From Patescibacteria group bacterium UBA6164 (GTDB lineage: Bacteria; Patescibacteriota; Gracilibacteria; BD1-5; UBA6164), in contig DIUG01000001.1 in assembly GCA_002422305.1 (NCBI GenBank), positions 1 to 24,355 on the forward strand: a DNA stretch of 24,355 nt, read 5' to 3'. The translations under genes and the position numbers were made by a program. The notes beneath the pieces are model-generated. The model saw only the letters and a program-made list of their open reading frames with translations, was not told the DNA's origin and ran no database searches. Below are positions 9,315 to 16,852 of the stretch, in pieces (position 1 is the first letter of the stretch; each line of letters starts with the position of its first letter).

Positions 9315-10214
9315 ATGGCAACTTGAAAAGAAATTAAAAGAAGAATAAAGTCAATTAAAAATACTTCAAAAATAACAAAAGCTATGGAGCTTATTTCAAC
9401 TGTAAAGATGAAAAAAGCTCAAGATTTAGCTTTAGAAAAAAAAGAGTATATAAAATGAATTTTAGAAGTTTTAATGAACTTAAATTGAAGTCTTTCAGAT
9501 TCAAAGTACTTTAAAAAAAATTCAAATTCTTCTAAAACATTATGATTAATTATTACTTCAAATAAATGATTATGTTGAGGTTATAATGTCAATGTAATGA
9601 AAAAGGTTAATGAGTATATGAAATCAAATTGAAATAATATTGATTTTGTAACATTAGGGAAAAGATGAAGTCAGTTTATAACAAGAACATGAAATAAAAT
9701 AGTAGCAGATTTTTCTGGATCATTTACAGATAATATAGATTTAAGATTTTCAAAATCAGTTTCTAGATATATATTAGAAAAACTTACTTCTTGAGAATAT
9801 TGAAATATTGTAATTTTTTATAATTATTATGTAAATACTATTAGACAAATAAGTGTTTCTAGGGATTTTTTACCTCTAACAGATTCCAGTATAGAAAATT
9901 ATTTTAGTATTATTTTATGAAAAGAGTATAAGTATACTAATGATGATATGATTCTAAATTATACTATAGAACCTACAATTGATGAGTTAATAGAAGAAGT
10001 AATACCTATGCTTATTGATTCTATGTTTTATGATATTTTAATTCAATCAAAAGCATCAGAACATAGTTCTAGAATGGTTGCTATGAAAAATGCAAAAGAT
10101 AATGCAAATAAATATGCTAGTAAATTAACACTTCAGTATAATAAGGCTAGACAAGCTGCAATTACAAAAGAGGTTTCTGAAATAGTTAGTTGAGTTGAAT
10201 CTATGAAAGATTAA
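9315..10214 (+). CDS. atpG: F-type ATP synthase subunit gamma
   Basis: Central-stalk rotor subunit, 299 residues, typical length. The N-terminus KEIKRRIKSIKNTSKITKAM followed by MELISTVKMKKAQ is the conserved first coiled-coil helix, and the C-terminus (SEHSSRMVAMKNAKDNANKY, then LTLQYNKARQAAITKEVSEI) is the second; together they form the shaft that turns inside alpha3beta3. The Rossmann-like middle shows the family's ITSNKGLCGGYN motif. The gamma foot contacts the cytoplasmic loops of the c-ring, which here alternate in sequence from hairpin to hairpin. The start at 9315 follows an A/T-rich gap of 23 bases after atpA. TGA encodes many of the glycines. Confidence 0.97.
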
Positions 10215-10260
10215 AAAAATATTTTTATTATATTTGATAAAAATAAACTAAAAGTATATC

Positions 10261-10288
10261 TTTACAAATAAGTAAATTATTATACAAT
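10261..10288 (+). promoter_or_regulatory. Possible internal promoter before the orphan gene and atpD
   Basis: TTTACA (10261-10266), 16 bases, TACAAT (10283-10288) in a 95-base gap, the first sizeable break within the F1 genes. It could boost the downstream small gene, atpD and atpC. Weak evidence in AT-rich DNA. Confidence 0.25.
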
Positions 10289-10309
10289 ACAATTATTATA
10301 TTTAATAAT

Positions 10310-10741
10310 ATGTTTTATATGAAAAGAATAGTAAAGTTTGATAGGGTTATTTTAAATACTTTATTTTATATATTTTATGTACTTTTAGTTTCTTTAATTT
10401 TTTCTTTTACATTTCCATTAATATTAGTTTATTTATGAAAAAATGTAATTAATCCTAATAGTCCTATTTTTTCTAGTATTCAAATATCTATTATTATATT
10501 GGTTTTTATATTTACTATAATTTATAGAAAATTCTTTTATTTACCTATATTTTCTTTTAATGAAGAGCTTACTAGTAAAATAAAAGATATAGAAAAAGTA
10601 GATAAAAATATAATTAGTGATATTAAATCTGAAAATTCTATTGATAACAAAGTAAATGTTGTCTTAGAAAAATCATTAAATGATAAAGTCTTATGAGAAT
10701 TTCCATGACTAGATATAAAAATCGGTAAAGAAATTAAATAA
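10310..10741 (+). CDS. Small two-helix membrane protein inside the atp operon
   Basis: A 143-residue protein that I do not recognise. Two hydrophobic segments lie at about residues 14-40 (LFYIFYVLLVSLIFSFTFPL) and 55-72 (ISIIILVFIFTIIY). A soluble, charged C-terminal half follows with little predicted structure (KDIEKVDKNIISDIKSENS) and ends in FPGLDIKIGKEIK. It lies between atpG and atpD, normally adjacent genes, on the same strand with a 43-base gap to atpD, so it is probably cotranscribed. It is not atpI-like in sequence or position. It could be an accessory or assembly factor for the unusual enzyme, or an unrelated insertion; nothing in the sequence decides. The ATG at 10319 is an equally possible start. 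Three glycines are TGA, so it is adapted to the host code. Confidence 0.75.
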
Positions 10742-10784
10742 TATGATATTAAAAAAGTAAAATTTAAAATTTAATTAGTAAAAA

Positions 10785-12179
10785 ATGTATAGTTGAAAAA
10801 TTACTAAAATAGTTTGAGTAGTAATAGATGTTCAATTTAATGGTGGGTATGTTCCTTCTATTTATGAAGCATTGGAGGTTAAATGATTTAAGGAGAGAAT
10901 AGTATTAGAAACTCAACAACAACTTGGAGATTGAGTAGTTAGAACTATTGCAATGAATACTGTCGATTGATTAAAAAGATGATTAGAGGTTTTAGCAACA
11001 CAAAGTCCTATAAGAGTTCCTGTATGAGAAAAAGTATTAGGTAGAATGTTCAATGTATTAGGTGATCCTATAGATGATTTAGAAAAACCTATTACTGAAT
11101 TTATGGATCCTATTCATAGAGAAGCTCCAGCATTTGCAGATTTAACTACTAGAGCTGAAGTTTTTGAAACAGGTATTAAGGTAGTTGATCTTATTGCACC
11201 TATGCTTAAATGAGGTAAAGTTGGTTTATTTGGTTGAGCTTGAGTAGGTAAAACTGTTATCATGCAAGAGTTAATACATAATATAGCTTCTGAACATTGA
11301 GGTTATTCTGTTGTTGCTTGAGTATGAGAAAGAACTAGAGAATGAAATGATTTATATCATGAAATGAGAGAATCTTGAGTAATAGATAAAACAGCAATGG
11401 TATTTTGACAAATGAATGAAGCTCCAGGACCTAGAGCAAGAGTTGCTTTAACAGGTCTTGCTATGGCAGAACATTTTAGAGATAGAGAAAAAAGAGATGT
11501 ATTATTATTTATTGATAATATTTTTAGATTTACACAAGCATGATCTGAAATATCAGCACTTTTAGGTAGAATACCTTCTGCTGTATGATATCAACCAACT
11601 CTTGCGACTGATATGTGAGCTTTACAAGAAAGAATTACTTCTACTAAAGATGGTTCTATTACTTCAGTTCAAGCTGTTTATGTACCTGCCGATGATCTTA
11701 CTGATCCTGCTCCAGCTGCTACTTTTGCACATTTAGATTCTACTATAGTATTAAATAGATCTATTGCTGAATTAGGTATTTATCCTGCTGTAGATCCACT
11801 TGATTCTACTTCTACTGTATTATCTCCAGATATTGTTTGAGAAGAACATTATAATATAGCTAGAGAAGTTCAAAAAATACTTCAAAAATATAAGGAATTA
11901 CAAGATATTATTGCTATTCTTGGTATGGATGAATTATCGGAAGATGATAAATTAACTGTATCTAGAGCTAGAAAAATACAAAAGTTTTTATCTCAACCGT
12001 TTTTTGTAGCTGAACAATTTACAGGTACTCCATGAGTATATGCAAAATTATCAGATACAGTTTCAGGTTTTAAAAAAATTATTGATGGTGAAGTAGATTT
12101 TGTTCCGGAGAATTACTTTATGTATAAAGCTTCAATAAATGATGTAATTTCTGCATATGAGAAAAGTGATCAAAAATAA
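10785..12179 (+). CDS. atpD: F-type ATP synthase subunit beta
   Basis: Catalytic subunit of F1, 464 residues, normal length. The P-loop GGAGVGKT is at residues 150-157, with two of its glycines encoded by TGA; this is the clearest demonstration of UGA=Gly in the window. Further landmarks are GERTREGNDLYHEMRESGV (containing the catalytic Glu), DVLLFIDNIFRFTQAGSE (Walker B and DELSEED-preceding region), PSAVGYQPTLATDMG and the signature PAVDPLDSTS. The C-terminal domain carries DELSEDD, the family's DELSEED element. Nothing suggests altered catalysis. It begins at an ATG following an A-rich stretch. Confidence 0.97.
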
Positions 12180-12196
12180 AAAGGTAGATTAAGGAT

Positions 12197-12308
12197 TAAC
12201 CCATCCTTGAATTCCTTCCCTTAAGCCTAATGGAAGGAGGAACATTGTAATCACTTTGTAGCCCTTGCTCTTATTATTAAGGGGAAGGATTCAGGTTAGG
12301 GTTAGTTA
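12197..12308. repeat. GC-richer inverted-repeat element between atpD and atpC
   Basis: Imperfect long inverted repeat: the left arm (about 12197-12224, core TGAATTCCTTCCCTTAA) pairs with the right arm (about 12277-12308, core TTAAGGGGAAGGATTCA), enclosing about 50 bases with their own G-rich patch (GGAAGGAGG at 12232-12240). The base composition differs clearly from neighbouring DNA. It could be a structured RNA in the operon transcript, an attenuator for atpC, or a small MITE-like insert. It interrupts an operon junction that is usually only a few bases. Confidence 0.6.
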
Positions 12309-12334
12309 AATGGTTAATCATTAATTAAAAAATT

Positions 12335-12766
12335 ATGAAATTAGAAATATTATCATTTAATGGAAATTTGTTTAAATCAGACACAGTTGAATCAGTTACT
12401 GCAACTACAAAAGTATGAGACATAACTATTTTAGATGACCATATTCCTTTAGTTACTGTTTTAAATCCATCAATTATTAGTATAGTTTATGTTAATGATT
12501 TATGAGAAAAATCCGAAAAGGATTTTGCTGTTTGATGATGAGTTTTAGAAGTATCAAATTCAATTGTTAAAATACTTATTGATATGCTTGTAACAGTTGA
12601 TACTTTAGATATAGATAAAGCAGAAACTGCTAAAAGAGATGCTTTAGCTTTGATGGAAAAGTATAAAAATACTAAAGATAAAATAGATATGGAAAAATTT
12701 ATAGAAGCTGAAGATATGTTATTAAAATCTATTGCTCAATTAAAATTGTGAAATTTAGGTAAATAA
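12335..12766 (+). CDS. atpC: F-type ATP synthase subunit epsilon
   Basis: Rotor subunit of F1, 143 residues, typical length. The N-terminal beta-sandwich is visible (MKLEILSFNGNLFKSDTVES, then GDITILDDHIPLVTVL, matching the family's 'G.itIl..H.plvt.l'), including FAVGGGVLEV, which corresponds to the conserved 'v.gGflev' strand. The C-terminal two-helix hairpin (DKAETAKRDALALMEKYK and the following helix) is complete, so the regulatory arm that can inhibit ATP hydrolysis may be present. It is the last gene of the operon, 155 bases after atpD because of the inverted-repeat element in between. Confidence 0.95.
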
Positions 12767-12796
12767 AAAAATAATCCATATTTGGATTATTTTTTT
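12765..12796. terminator. Bidirectional terminator between atpC and rpoD
   Basis: AATAATCC (12770-12777) pairs with GGATTATT (12784-12791); the stem is extended by A-runs on the left and T-runs on the right. It lies between convergent genes (atpC ends at 12766, rpoD at 12803) and works in either orientation. Confidence 0.8.
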
Positions 12797-12802
12797 TATT
12801 TT

Positions 12803-14263
12803 TTAGAAAAATTTTATTTTATCAGCATTTGGATGTTCTCTTAACTTTTCTAGAGTCTTAGCCTCTATTTGCCTAATTCTTTCCCTTGTTACTCAAAATT
12901 CTTTACCTACTTCTTCAAGTGTATGTACATCTCATCAATCTAAACCAAATCTCATTATTATAATTTTTCTTTCTCTTGGTGTTAAAAAGTCGAGCATTTG
13001 ATATAGATTTTCTTTTAATAAATTCATATTAGTTTGAACATCTGGAGTTGGATTTTTATCATCTTCTATAAAATCTCAAAGTGAAGTATCTTCTTCTGAT
13101 CATACTGGTGCATCTAGAGATAATATATCTTGAGAAATTCTCATTATTTGTCTTACTTTTCTTATATCCATATCTAATTCTGTAGCTAATTCTTCCATAA
13201 GAGGTTCACGAGTAAGTTCTTGTGTAAGTCTTCTATAAGCATGTGTAAATTTATTTATAGTTTCTATCATATGTACTGGAACTCTTATTGTTCTAGCTTG
13301 ATCTGCAATTGCTCTAGTTACTCATTGTCTAATCCACCATGTAGCATATGTAGAAAATTTAAATCATTTTTCAGCATCAAATTTGTCCACTGCTCTAAAT
13401 AATCAAACATTTCATTCTTGAATTAAGTCTAATAGTCATAGACCTCTTCACATATATTTTTTTGCAATAGAAACAACTAGTCTTAAATTAGCAGCAGCTA
13501 GTTTTTTTCTAGCACTCATACTACCAGTTTTTATTTGTTTTCATAAAGCAAGTTCTTCTTCTGAACTAAGTAATTCTACTCTTCATATTTCATTTAAGTA
13601 CATTCTTATAGAATCATCACTTATTTCTGATAGAGAAATAGAATGTTTTAAATCTTTTTTTCACTTTCTATCACTATCGAAAAGATTATCTTTATCTAGG
13701 TTGTCTACTATATCAATTTTTAGTTGTAAAAATCTAGTATAAATTTCATCCAAAAGTTCAATATCATCTTCAGCATTTGGAATAGCAGACATTATTTCAT
13801 CTTGTGTTACAGTTCCTTCTTTTTTTCATTTTTTCATTAACTCTTTAATCTTTATAGGCATTCATTCAAGATAAATCTCTTCAACTGTAATATCTATAAA
13901 TTCTTGAAGTCATTTTCAAACCCTTCTTTTATCATCACTCCTATCTTTTGGTAATTTACTTAATCATTTTTCTCTTTGTAAAGATATTGCAATTTCTTCT
14001 CAATCTTCAGTCATAGCAATATTTTTTAATTCTTCCTCACTAGGTTCATCAATATCAAAATCATCACCAAAATCAAAATCATCATCATCATTACTAATAT
14101 CATCTTCATCTTCAATATCTATATTTTTTACTTTTCATATTTTTATTTTTTTTAGTTCTTTTAAATTTAATCAAGCTTTTTCAAGCTCTTCTATATCTAT
14201 TTGATCTAAATTAATTTCAAATGCAGTATTATCTCTTTTTTTACTATCTTTTTTTTGAGTCAT
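12803..14263 (-). CDS. rpoD: RNA polymerase primary sigma factor (sigma-70)
   Basis: Principal sigma factor, 486 residues. Region 1.2 starts near residue 216 (DSIRMYLNEIGRVELLSSEE). Region 2 runs to about residue 315, with NLRLVVSIAKKY, GLLDLIQEGNVGLFRAVDKF and the -10 recognition segment KFSTYATWWIRQ (first Trp at residue 309). Region 3 has TREPLMEELATEL, and region 4 is the helix-turn-helix TLEEVGKEFGVTRERIRQIE near the C-terminus. The N-terminal part has a very acidic stretch at about residues 60-90 (runs of Asp) and a basic linker, in place of a well conserved region 1.1. The start codon is the first ATG after an in-frame stop region; a TATAAT is present at 14284-14279. It recognises promoters of the type seen here (TTGNNN-16-TATNNT). 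Confidence 0.95.
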
Positions 14264-14543
14264 TATTTATAAGTTACTATTATAATAAAGGTTTAAAAAA
14301 TACAAAAAATTCCTTCATATATTTGGATTGAAAGATTAAAAAAGTATTATTTAGTTTAGTTTTTTCATCTTTTATAAAGAATTAAGATTCTTTTTCATAT
14401 TTAAATAGTAAAAAAAAAATTTAAAAAAGCAAGTTTTTTTAGTCTTTTTGTTCTAATAGAAAAAAATACTAAAACTAATACTTAGTTTAGTTGGTTTAAA
14501 AGCCTAAACAATGTATGTAAAAAATAATTATTTTATTTATTAT
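14264..14543. other. Divergent intergenic region between rpoD and the Dps-like gene
   Basis: Very A/T-rich. On the minus strand TATAAT at 14284-14279 is a plausible -10 for rpoD, with a poor -35. The motif (A/T)CTTAGTTTAGT or close variants occurs twice (near 14350 and 14480), without clear meaning. I see no gene. Confidence 0.5.
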
Positions 14544-14571
14544 TTGACTTTTTTAAAAATAATAATAATAT
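14544..14571 (+). promoter_or_regulatory. Promoter of the Dps-like gene
   Basis: TTGACT (14544-14549), 16 bases, TAATAT (14566-14571). It is the best -35 match in the window. The Fur-type operator begins 8 bases after the -10, covering the expected transcription start. Confidence 0.6.
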
Positions 14572-14578
14572 GTCTATA

Positions 14579-14593
14579 TGAGAATAATTCTCA
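14579..14593. promoter_or_regulatory. Fur/PerR-type 7-1-7 operator
   Basis: TGAGAATAATTCTCA is a perfect 7-1-7 palindrome. The Fur-family consensus is TGATAATNATTATCA, so it matches at all but one position per arm. It lies over the start site of the TTGACT/TAATAT promoter, where a bound repressor would block transcription, and 28 bases before the ATG of a ferritin-like gene. The regulator itself is not in this window. Confidence 0.6.
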
Positions 14594-14620
14594 TAATCAT
14601 TTATTTATTAATTATTAAAT

Positions 14621-14974
14621 ATGAAAGATTTACATTTAAAAGCTATAAAAGCATATATAGAGATGCTAACAATACATATAGATACTAAAACTATTGATAC
14701 TGAATTTCATAAGGAAACAGAAATATTTTATGAAAATTTATTTGAAGTTGCTCACAAAATATGAGAAAAATATGTTGATTTATGAGGTAAATTGTCTGAA
14801 AATAGTTTAGAAGAAAAAAAGATTAAAGCTAATAGTATAATAGAAAATATTAAGAAAGAGATAGAAGACTATAAAAATAATAATAAGGTTTCTCTTTGAA
14901 CAGAAGATTTATTATGAAGCTTAGCTAATAGTTTAGAAAATATTGAATGAACTTCAAAATCATTTTTAAAATAA
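14621..14974 (+). CDS. Dps/ferritin-like protein (117 aa)
   Basis: A mainly helical 117-residue protein. The segment from about residue 19, an isolated His in HIDTKTID, then EFHKETEIFYENLFEVAHKIGEKYVDLGG, has the layout of the Dps ferroxidase region: His, about 11 residues, His, then a helix ending 'D.iAERi..LGG'. The canonical Asp of that helix is replaced here by His (EVAHKIGEKY), and the Glu is kept. Dps proteins are about 150-165 residues, so this is short and lacks the last helix length. Known relatives store iron and protect DNA from peroxide. The Fur-type operator just upstream fits iron or peroxide control. Five glycines are TGA. Alternatively it is an unrelated helical protein; the operator makes a metal role more likely. 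Confidence 0.55.
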
Positions 14975-14983
14975 TTAATTATA

Positions 14984-15020
14984 AACAAAAAAAGATATTA
15001 ATTTAATATCTTTTTTTGTT
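14984..15020. terminator. Terminator after the Dps-like gene
   Basis: A perfect 16-bp stem (14984-14999 with 15005-15020) with A-run and T-run flanks, symmetrical enough to work for the convergent gene ending at 15107 as well. Confidence 0.8.
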
Positions 15021-15106
15021 ATATATTATTTAAAAATTGCTTTATAATATTAAGATGGCTTTAGCCCTTTTTAAAAACTAAGTTCTTTAGATAGGTTCTA
15101 TACTAA

Positions 15107-15436
15107 TTATGTAAAATTTATCTTATAATATTTATTTAAACTATCTATAATTAATCAATTTTGGCTAATTAATTTTAAATCATCATCACTAAAGTTTTTA
15201 TTATAAATATATAAAAGATTTCTATGATACTTTTTTCTTTTTTGTATTTCTTTTTTTAAAATATATTTATTATTAAGTATTTTATCTTGTTTTTCATTTT
15301 TAGAAATAATATTTTGTTCTTCTTTTTTACTTATATTTTCATATTTATAAGTATTGTTTTCATTTAATTCTATTGTATTTGTATTATTTAATAGTATTAA
15401 TGATATAAATAATACAAAAAATACTTTCTTTTTCAT
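15107..15436 (-). CDS. Small exported hypothetical protein
   Basis: The N-terminus MKKKVFFVLFISLILLNNTNT is a signal peptide or membrane anchor. The rest is a Lys/Asn/Glu-rich low-complexity sequence (KKEEQNIISKNEKQDKILNN, then KKEIQKRKKYHRNLLYIYNK). I recognise no family. The frame meets a TGA at 15155-15157; with table 25 it continues 16 residues to TAA at 15107. No other TGA occurs and the first 93 residues contain no glycine at all, so codon use cannot tell whether this gene belongs to the host code or to the TGA-free group next to it. If it came from a standard-code donor, the original protein ended at residue 93. There is no Shine-Dalgarno, unlike the neighbouring TGA-free lipoprotein. 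Confidence 0.55.
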
Positions 15437-15535
15437 TTCTATTTAATTAATAAATAAATTAATACAATACTAATTATAATGTTTTAAATTAAGATTTGGT
15501 TAAGAGTATTTAATCAATTATATTTTATAAAATAA

Positions 15536-15563
15536 AAATGGTAGAATTTTATTTCTACCATTT
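15536..15563 (-). terminator. Hairpin downstream of the lipoprotein gene
   Basis: AAATGGTAGAA (15536-15546) pairs perfectly with TTCTACCATTT (15553-15563), followed on the minus strand by an A/T-rich stretch. It lies between the two small exported-protein genes. Confidence 0.6.
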
Positions 15564-15573
15564 AATTTTATAT

Positions 15574-15611
15574 TTAAGCTAAAGTTTCACTATTTAGTGG
15601 AACTTGCTTAA
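15574..15611 (-). terminator. Second hairpin immediately behind the lipoprotein stop
   Basis: TTAAGC (15574-15579) with GCTTAA (15606-15611), and AGTTTCAC (15583-15590) with GTGGAACT (15597-15604, one G-U pair). It starts four bases after the stop codon of the lipoprotein gene, in tandem with the hairpin at 15536-15563. Confidence 0.5.
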
Positions 15612-15615
15612 ATAT

Positions 15616-15921
15616 TTAACAATTATTAAATAGGCATAGCCTAATTACATTTCGTCCTCTTCGACGATTGTAATTTGGTCTATTATAGTTATAGTAACTT
15701 CTATTATTATACCGATCATAGTATCTTTCAGGAGGATCATTCCTGATGTATTCATTTTCGATTACTTTTTTTGATGTTCTACCATCAAAATTTGTAGTTG
15801 TTTCAATTTGTCTCCCATATTCAGTTGTTGTAAGTGGTCTGTAATACTGACCACCATAACAACCAGTTATAAAAATTGTTAATATAATAATTAAAACTTT
15901 TGTATATGTATTTTTTTTCAT
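15616..15921 (-). CDS. Small lipoprotein, TGA-free gene (101 aa)
   Basis: The signal peptide ends in a lipobox: KVLIIILTIFITGC, with Cys21 as the lipidation site. The mature part is rich in Tyr, Arg and Asn (YYRPLTTTEYGRQ, then RYYDRYNNRSYYNYNRPNYNRRRGR), a low-complexity basic surface likely exposed outside the membrane. I recognise no family. All six glycines are GGN and none is TGA, and arginine uses CGA and CGT as well as AGA, unlike the table-25 genes around it. A clear Shine-Dalgarno GGAGAA lies 5 bases before the ATG, within a leader (CAATTTTTTCGGAGAA) nearly identical to that of the gene at 20818-21525. This marks it as part of the acquired, standard-code-style set. It ends with TAA. 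Confidence 0.75.
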   Translation of the reverse strand: MKKNTYTKVLIIILTIFITGCYGGQYYRPLTTTEYGRQIETTTNFDGRTSKKVIENEYIRNDPPERYYDRYNNRSYYNYNRPNYNRRRGRNVIRLCLFNNC

Positions 15922-16039
15922 TTCGTTCTCCGAAAAAATTGTTTTTGTTTATTTTTGAGAAATTTATTTTGAATTTCTTAAAAGAAATATACATAAAAAA
16001 ATATAAAAGTCAATAGTTATTTTTAAAATAGTTATTTTA

Positions 16040-16786
16040 TTACTTTTCATTTAATTTTGACCACATATAATTAAAAATTAATCTAAAGTTATTTGCTATA
16101 TTTTCATCTTTTATTGATATAGCTACAGAATTATTTTCTATAAAAGACATTATATTTACATAATCTCAACATATTTTTATATCTCATGAAAATGGAAAAG
16201 TATTTTCATCCATTGTTTTTACTGATCTTAATTCTTCAGGAGAATCTATATTTATGATATTTTTTGATGGACAAATCACTCTATTATATATTTTTTTTCT
16301 TTTTCTTTCTTTTATAAAAAAATCTACAAATTCAGGTATAGCTTCAAGCATTTCTCATTTATCTTCTATTGAATCTATAGGTTTATTTATTTCAAGTATT
16401 TTTGTATATAGTTTTTCTAATCATTCTTTTCATTGATAAAAAGTTACTTCTGGTAGAGAAGTTTTTTTATTTTTTATACTTTCAAAATATGTTATTGTTT
16501 TTTCTATATTATCTTCTTTCTCTTTTATTTTTCTTTTATCTTCTTTTAATAAAGTATAAAGTCTATTTGGAGATTCAGGACTATAAATAAAAGTGTTATC
16601 TTTTTTAATAGAAAAAATAAGTCACTTTTTTTCTAATCACTGACAAATATATCTAACAGTACTTTTGTTTATTTTTGTTCTAGCTGATATTGTCGATGCT
16701 ACTGAAGATCAAATAGTTAATAATTCTGAATAAATAAGTATTTCATTATCATTTAAACCAATAGTTTTTAATGCTTTTTCAATCAT
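16040..16786 (-). CDS. TrmB-family transcriptional regulator (248 aa)
   Basis: The N-terminal winged helix-turn-helix is clear: LKTIGLNDNEILIYSELL, GSSVASTISARTKINKSTVR and GLEKKGLIFSIKKD (residues ~4-62), which is the TrmB pattern '.LGL...ea.vY..Ll..g..ta..Ia..t.i.r..vy..l..L..kGli'. A coiled linker follows (KEDKRKIKEKEDNIEKT, about 80-97) and then an alpha/beta C-terminal domain (FVDFFIKERKRKKIYNRVIC, ENNSVAISIKDENIANNFR) of the phospholipase-D-like sensor type found in TrmB proteins. TrmB regulators bind DNA and usually respond to sugars; the effector here is unknown. TGA encodes several glycines. It lies 66 bases downstream of the amidotransferase fusion on the same strand, so they may be cotranscribed. 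Confidence 0.75.
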
Positions 16787-16852
16787 ATATTTTTTTATTT
16801 TTTAAATTTTCTATTATAATAATAATAAATAACATATTTCAAAAAGTTAATC

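Noticed and set aside
9948..10696. Separate small genes starting at 9948 and 10499
   Set aside because: They are internal ATGs. 9948 is the C-terminal part of gamma after a TGA glycine, and 10499 is internal to the small membrane protein at 10310.
869..12766. Clusters of stop codons suggesting pseudogenes
   Set aside because: All the extra stops are TGA at conserved glycine positions (P-loops, GGAGVGKT, VGGAAQ). With table 25 every gene is intact.
13220..13402. 60-residue plus-strand frame
   Set aside because: It lies antisense within the well conserved region 2 of rpoD and has no independent support.
16254..16590. Two plus-strand frames of about 60 residues
   Set aside because: They are antisense to the TrmB-like gene, whose minus-strand frame is complete and has a recognisable helix-turn-helix.
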